NCBI GenBank assembly: GCA_009776495.1
Contig: WRNS01000016.1
Span: 1 to 9,585, forward strand
DNA length: 9,585 nt
Direction of reading: 5' to 3'
From: Methanobrevibacter sp.
GTDB taxonomy: Archaea; Methanobacteriota; Methanobacteria; Methanobacteriales; Methanobacteriaceae
In this document: positions 6,956-9,585 of the stretch, piece after piece
How the letters are laid out: the number at the start of each line of letters is the position of its first letter
Numbering within the stretch: position 1 is the first letter of the stretch
Program-made: the position numbers and the translations under genes
Notes under the pieces: model-generated
Told to the model about the DNA's origin: nothing
The model's database searches: none
What the model saw: only the letters and a program-made list of their open reading frames with translations

Positions 6956-7186
6956 TTATTCTAAAAATATGGCATCAACTGGACAGAACTTTTGACATGT
7001 TCCACACTTTTCACACTTATCATCACTGAAAAGTTTTATAACACCATTTTCAACCATCATTATTACTTCTTCTGTTCTAGATCCATGCCCACCAGCTACA
7101 TCATCACTGATTGAAACATTAACTGGACATGCCACTACACATACACCACATCCAAGGCAGTTATCTTGAATTACTTTAAGTTCCAT
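6956..7186 (-). CDS. fwdG: Tungsten formylmethanofuran dehydrogenase subunit G, 2[4Fe-4S] ferredoxin
   Basis: FwdG is the small ferredoxin subunit that links the polyferredoxin FwdF to the [4Fe-4S] cluster of FwdB. It has 76 residues with two complete motifs, C10-X2-C13-X2-C16-X3-C20-Pro and C58-X2-C61-X2-C64-X3-C68-Pro. They are separated by a 37-residue insert that includes AGGHGSRTEE. Such an insert between the motifs is longer than in a minimal bacterial 2[4Fe-4S] ferredoxin. The ATG at 7186 follows GGTGAT (7190-7195), which pairs with the 3' half of the anti-Shine-Dalgarno. The stop codon overlaps the Shine-Dalgarno of fwdD. Its place between fwdF and fwdD matches the known operon. Confidence 0.93.
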   Translation of the reverse strand: MELKVIQDNCLGCGVCVVACPVNVSISDDVAGGHGSRTEEVIMMVENGVIKLFSDDKCEKCGTCQKFCPVDAIFLE

Positions 7187-7220
7187 ATAATCACCAAATC
7201 AATAATTAATTAATAGCTAT

Positions 7221-8258
7221 TTAATTTTTTAAAGCTTCAAATTTCTCTATCCAAGACTTGGATTTTGTAGGAGTATAATCAACATCAGTAATCTGAACAC
7301 TTATAGCATCAACAGGACATGCTCTTTCACATGCACCACAATGTATACAATATTCTTCCTGTTTCTCTGTATTATCAACAATAGTAGCTGGTCCAGCAGA
7401 TTTAGGGAATGTTAAAGCATTACAAGGACAAACATCAATACAAGTACCACAAACAGTACATTTATCTTGATCAACGTCTAAAGTACCTTCAAATTGTTTT
7501 TTAACTTTAGCTGCATCAACTGGGCAAATTTCTTCACACCAACCACATTTTACACAAAGTTCATCATCAATAAATGAACTTCCAGTAGTTACTGCATCTT
7601 CTGGATCAATATCATAATCTCCATAAGAACAAGTTCTACAAGCAGCTTTAATTGCAGTTACAGGACAAGATTTCTTACAAATTAAACAATAAACACATTT
7701 ATCCTTATCAATTACTATGTCTTCCTCTCCAGGAGTTCTGTTTACATCAATAGCATCAGCTGGACACATTTCATCGCATATTCCACAATGGTTACAAACA
7801 TCTACATCTACTTCGATTTCACCAGTGACGAGATTAGGTCTCTCTGGCAGAAATCTAGCTATAGTAACTGCATCTCTAGGACAAGCAATTTCACATCTTT
7901 GACAATAAATACATGTATCATCATCAATTTCAGCTGATGAAATATATTTAGGATAAGCAGCAATTTCTGAAATAGGTTCATTATCTATAGTGAAATCTAA
8001 AGCATTTACTGGGCATATTCCACTACACATACCACAGAGAACACATTCATCTTCATCAATATTTATTTTAGATATATCTACTTCATCTCTTACAATTGGT
8101 CCAATATCTGCTACTGTAATAGCTTCTACTGGGCATGTTTTTTCACATATCCCACAACCAATACAAATATGATCTTTGAAAGATAAATTTCTTATTTCTT
8201 CTGCTGATCTTTTAATGTCAAAGCCTTCATCTTTAATGTCTTTCATATTCACGATCAT
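7221..8258 (-). CDS. fwdF: Tungsten formylmethanofuran dehydrogenase subunit F, polyferredoxin
   Basis: FwdF is the polyferredoxin that wires electron donors to the catalytic part of FMD. The 345-aa sequence has eight complete CX2CX2CX3CP motifs starting at C32, C72, C116, C155, C188, C235, C267 and C304, predicting eight [4Fe-4S] clusters. This is the number known for FwdF in the Methanothermobacter wolfeii enzyme. Additional non-motif cysteines are C207, C210 (KAACRTCS) and C279. The charged N-terminal 30 residues precede the first cluster and there is no signal peptide or membrane segment. The ATG at 8258 lies 5 nt after a strong GGAGGT (8264-8269), which sits inside the preceding gene. 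A 34-nt gap leads to fwdG. The identity is firm from motif count, length and neighbours. Confidence 0.95.
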   Translation of the reverse strand: MIVNMKDIKDEGFDIKRSAEEIRNLSFKDHICIGCGICEKTCPVEAITVADIGPIVRDEVDISKINIDEDECVLCGMCSGICPVNALDFTIDNEPISEIAAYPKYISSAEIDDDTCIYCQRCEIACPRDAVTIARFLPERPNLVTGEIEVDVDVCNHCGICDEMCPADAIDVNRTPGEEDIVIDKDKCVYCLICKKSCPVTAIKAACRTCSYGDYDIDPEDAVTTGSSFIDDELCVKCGWCEEICPVDAAKVKKQFEGTLDVDQDKCTVCGTCIDVCPCNALTFPKSAGPATIVDNTEKQEEYCIHCGACERACPVDAISVQITDVDYTPTKSKSWIEKFEALKN

Positions 8259-8709
8259 TATTTACCTCCAAAATTTTTATAGAATTTGTTGGACATCCTT
8301 CTTCACATAAAAGACAGCCACAACAGTATATGGAGTTTATATGAGCTTTCAAGGAGTCTAAATTAACCGCCTTCATCAAGCACAAATCTACACACAATCC
8401 ACAGCCAATGCAAGAATCTGCAATTTCCCCACAATATTTCTTTTTTTTACAAATTGAAACGATTTTGCGAGTTTTTTGCTCATCTTTAAACAAATAATGT
8501 GTCATTATTAAAAAATCTTTTGGACACAAGTTTGTTATGGTCTTAGCTACATCAATTGAATGCCAAGATAAGTTTCTACCATTAAGATAATGAGAAACAG
8601 TTGAGCGATCAATTTCAAGCTCATTTGCAATCATTTGCTGAGTAAAGCCATGTTTTTTCAGTTCAATTGCAGCTAAGTATTTAAGACCTGAAGCAATGTG
8701 ACTTGGCAT
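8233..8709 (-). CDS. HTH-ferredoxin fusion protein, first gene of the fwd operon
   Basis: This 158-aa cytoplasmic protein has two parts. Residues about 20-46 form a helix-turn-helix (GFTQQMIANELEIDRSTVSHYLNGRN), with SHYLNGRN as the likely recognition helix. Residues 100-140 carry two ferredoxin motifs: C100-X2-C103-X2-C106-X3-C110 (followed by Leu, not the usual Pro) and C129-X2-C132-X2-C135-X3-C139-Pro. Extra cysteines are C62, C87, C93 and C130. The ATG at 8709 follows GGTGAT (8716-8721) by 6 nt, so the start is well supported. The last 26 bp overlap fwdF, which suggests translational coupling. By position it matches fwdH of the Methanothermobacter tungsten operon, but I cannot recall whether that protein has an HTH, so I give no symbol. 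I infer an Fe-S-dependent transcription regulator of the operon; an electron-transfer subunit that kept a DNA-binding domain is the alternative. Confidence 0.85.
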   Translation of the reverse strand: MPSHIASGLKYLAAIELKKHGFTQQMIANELEIDRSTVSHYLNGRNLSWHSIDVAKTITNLCPKDFLIMTHYLFKDEQKTRKIVSICKKKKYCGEIADSCIGCGLCVDLCLMKAVNLDSLKAHINSIYCCGCLLCEEGCPTNSIKILEVNNDREYERH

Positions 8710-8721
8710 ATTATTATCACC

Positions 8722-8740
8722 ATGTGTATTATATACACAT
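8722..8740. promoter_or_regulatory. Perfect 8-bp inverted repeat in the fwd leader (candidate operator)
   Basis: ATGTGTAT-TAT-ATACACAT is a perfect inverted repeat with 8-bp arms and a 3-base spacer. It lies between the predicted transcription start and the Shine-Dalgarno sequence of the first fwd gene. Its core, GTGT-N7-ACAC, has the same half-sites and the same spacing as the repeat beside the TATA box at 8800-8816. It looks like an operator for a dimeric HTH protein, and the neighbouring HTH-ferredoxin product is the obvious candidate. It could instead act in RNA as a small hairpin just upstream of the ribosome binding site. Confidence 0.6.
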
Positions 8741-8787
8741 TTGATTCGTGATAATATAAAGATAACTAATAAAACAAAATAGAAATA

Positions 8788-8816
8788 TTTATATATTAAA
8801 GTGTAGTTTAAACACT
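8788..8816 (-). promoter_or_regulatory. fwd operon TATA box and abutting upstream inverted repeat
   Basis: On the minus strand AATATATAAA (8796-8788) is a good archaeal TATA box. Initiation is expected about 25 bases downstream, near 8767, which would give a leader of roughly 57 nt. Immediately upstream, overlapping where TFB would contact its BRE, is the inverted repeat AGTGT-N7-ACACT (8800-8816), with the palindrome GTTTAAAC inside it. A protein bound there would affect TFB/TBP access. The promoter position is inferred from sequence only. Confidence 0.6.
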
Positions 8817-8921
8817 ATAGCTAAGTTGTAAAGGTTTGATTATATCTGCATCTAAATAAATTAAAATCTTGTAAAATATCAAAATTAATCGTATATGTTG
8901 TTTTTTTTTATTATTATTATT

Positions 8922-8978
8922 ATTTATTTTATTAATATTAATTTATTTTATTAATATTTATTTATTTTATTATTATTA
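8922..8978. repeat. 19-bp tandem repeat, three copies
   Basis: Three consecutive 19-bp units lie at 8922-8940, 8941-8959 and 8960-8978. The first is ATTTATTTTATTAATATTA. The second differs from it at the last base and the third at position 14. A run of TTA triplets and nine T precede the array (8901-8921). It sits between moaA and the fwd promoter, about 105 bp upstream of the fwd start of transcription as predicted. It may be a DNA-bending or chromatin element, or simple slippage in AT-rich DNA. Confidence 0.75.
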
Positions 8979-8987
8979 TTTAATTAT

Positions 8988-9020
8988 AAAAAAAATTAAA
9001 TTTTACAATTCATAAAAAAA
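8988..9020 (-). terminator. T-tract terminator after moaA
   Basis: Read on the minus strand, the first 40 bases after the moaA stop hold a run of seven T (plus-strand A at 9014-9020) and a run of eight T (8988-8995), separated by AT-rich sequence without a clear hairpin. Archaeal intrinsic termination needs only T-rich tracts, so this is a reasonable terminator for moaA. The call rests on composition in a generally AT-rich spacer. Confidence 0.5.
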
Positions 9021-9027
9021 TCAAACA

Positions 9028-9585
9028 TCAACTGTTAAAAGTTTTAGTATTGTCACTGTAAAAGGGTTTTCGCTTGTTGACTCCTTTTAAAAATATTTTC
9101 TCAAGTTCTTTTTGTGAAAATCCCCTTCTCAAAGGGCCAATTAAATCAATTAAATTATCATTTCTAAGTAAACAAGGTTTGATTTTGCCTTCAGGAGTTA
9201 TTCTAAGCCGAGTACAGTTTTCACAAAATCTTGTATTATCCATTGGACGGACAACTTCTATCTCACCATCATCAATAAAATATTTTTTTCTATCCTGCAT
9301 AAATTCTCTGGTTTTTATGTCAGTAGCTATTTTTTCTAAATCTTTTTCAAGTGGTCCCATATCAAAATGATATTCTTCAGAAAAAGAATTATCTTCACAG
9401 TTTTCTGATTTCATAAGCTCAATTAGCTGAAGTACTAAACCATTCTTTTTAGAAAATTCAAACATATTCGTTACTTCATCTTCATTAATTCCTTTCATAA
9501 GAACCATGTTAATTTTTACAGGATTTAAACCTACTTGAACAGCTTTTAAAATTCCTTCCTTAGCTTCATTTAGATAATTTTTTGA
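9028..9585 (-). CDS. moaA: GTP 3',8-cyclase MoaA, C-terminal part (5' end outside window)
   Basis: This radical-SAM enzyme converts GTP to 3',8-cyclo-dihydro-GTP, the first step of molybdopterin/tungstopterin synthesis in the cytoplasm. About 185 residues are visible. The reading frame stays open to the right edge (it begins SKNYLNEAKEGILKAVQVGL), so an internal Met at 9507 is not the start. The segment VKINMVLMKGINEDEV followed by LQLIELMKS is the typical MoaA barrel strand and loop. The hallmark is the C-terminal substrate-side [4Fe-4S] motif CX2CX13C (FCENCTRLRITPEGKIKPC, preceded by EVVRPMDNTR). The N-terminal SAM-cluster motif CX3CX2C lies outside the window. The stop is TGA. It is co-oriented with and directly upstream of the fwd operon, whose FwdB/FwdD need this cofactor. 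T-tracts after the stop suggest its transcript ends before the fwd promoter. The family call is firm. Confidence 0.93.
   Translation of the reverse strand, partial: SKNYLNEAKEGILKAVQVGLNPVKINMVLMKGINEDEVTNMFEFSKKNGLVLQLIELMKSENCEDNSFSEEYHFDMGPLEKDLEKIATDIKTREFMQDRKKYFIDDGEIEVVRPMDNTRFCENCTRLRITPEGKIKPCLLRNDNLIDLIGPLRRGFSQKELEKIFLKGVNKRKPFYSDNTKTFNS

Noticed and set aside
7717..8172. Plus-strand ORFs of about 60 aa opposite fwdF with recurring GH(I/V)xxHIPQ segments
   Set aside because: The recurrence is the reverse-strand image of the repeated ferredoxin motifs of FwdF.
8901..8978. CRISPR array
   Set aside because: The repeats are directly abutting 19-bp AT-only units with no unique spacers and no cas genes nearby.
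9074..9370. 98-aa plus-strand ORF opposite moaA
   Set aside because: It is a shadow of a clear MoaA reading frame that carries the CX2CX13C motif.
9028..9507. A complete 159-aa protein starting at the Met at 9507
   Set aside because: The frame is open upstream to the window edge and continues the MoaA sequence (NPVKIN before the Met), so this is an internal methionine.

Overview
The window reads as a chromosomal segment of a very AT-rich archaeal methanogen, most like a Methanobrevibacter-type member of the Methanobacteriales. The evidence is an operon for a tungsten-type formylmethanofuran dehydrogenase (FMD), archaeal TATA boxes, T-tract terminators, Shine-Dalgarno sites of the AGGAGGTGATC type and extremely AT-rich spacers. 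A molybdopterin gene (moaA) upstream argues against a Methanosphaera stadtmanae-like organism, which is known to lack molybdopterin synthesis. The species assignment is inference.

Nearly everything lies on the minus strand, so transcription mostly runs from right to left. At the right edge is the C-terminal part of moaA (GTP 3',8-cyclase, pterin cofactor synthesis), cut by the window. A 318-bp AT-rich spacer follows, holding T-tract terminators, a three-copy 19-bp tandem repeat and the promoter of the main operon. That operon (8709 to 2477) encodes, in order, a helix-turn-helix/2x[4Fe-4S] fusion protein, FwdF (polyferredoxin with eight clusters), FwdG (two-cluster ferredoxin), FwdD, FwdB, FwdA and FwdC. 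Together FwdA-D, F and G make the enzyme that reduces CO2 and condenses it with methanofuran. FwdB/FwdD form the split tungstopterin CO2-reducing (formate dehydrogenase-like) module, FwdA is the metal-dependent amidohydrolase that makes formylmethanofuran, FwdC is a beta-helix scaffold, and FwdF/FwdG bring in low-potential electrons. MoaA supplies the first intermediate of the pterin cofactor that FwdB/FwdD bind.

Downstream of a poly-T terminator is a two-gene unit of tandem paralogues (about 100 aa each, function unknown). A 349-bp spacer with more T-tracts follows, then a probably leaderless gene resembling a diverged or decayed RNA ligase. Convergent to it at the left edge is a 95-97 aa orphan gene on the plus strand, preceded by three 13-bp tandem repeats.

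The most interesting candidate system is regulatory. The first gene of the fwd operon fuses an HTH DNA-binding domain to a two-cluster ferredoxin. Two inverted repeats with identical GTGT-N7-ACAC architecture flank the operon's promoter, one abutting the TATA box and one between the expected transcription start and the ribosome binding site. I infer an autoregulated Fe-S (redox- or metal-responsive) switch for the first enzyme of methanogenesis. The sequence supports the parts; the circuit itself is a hypothesis.
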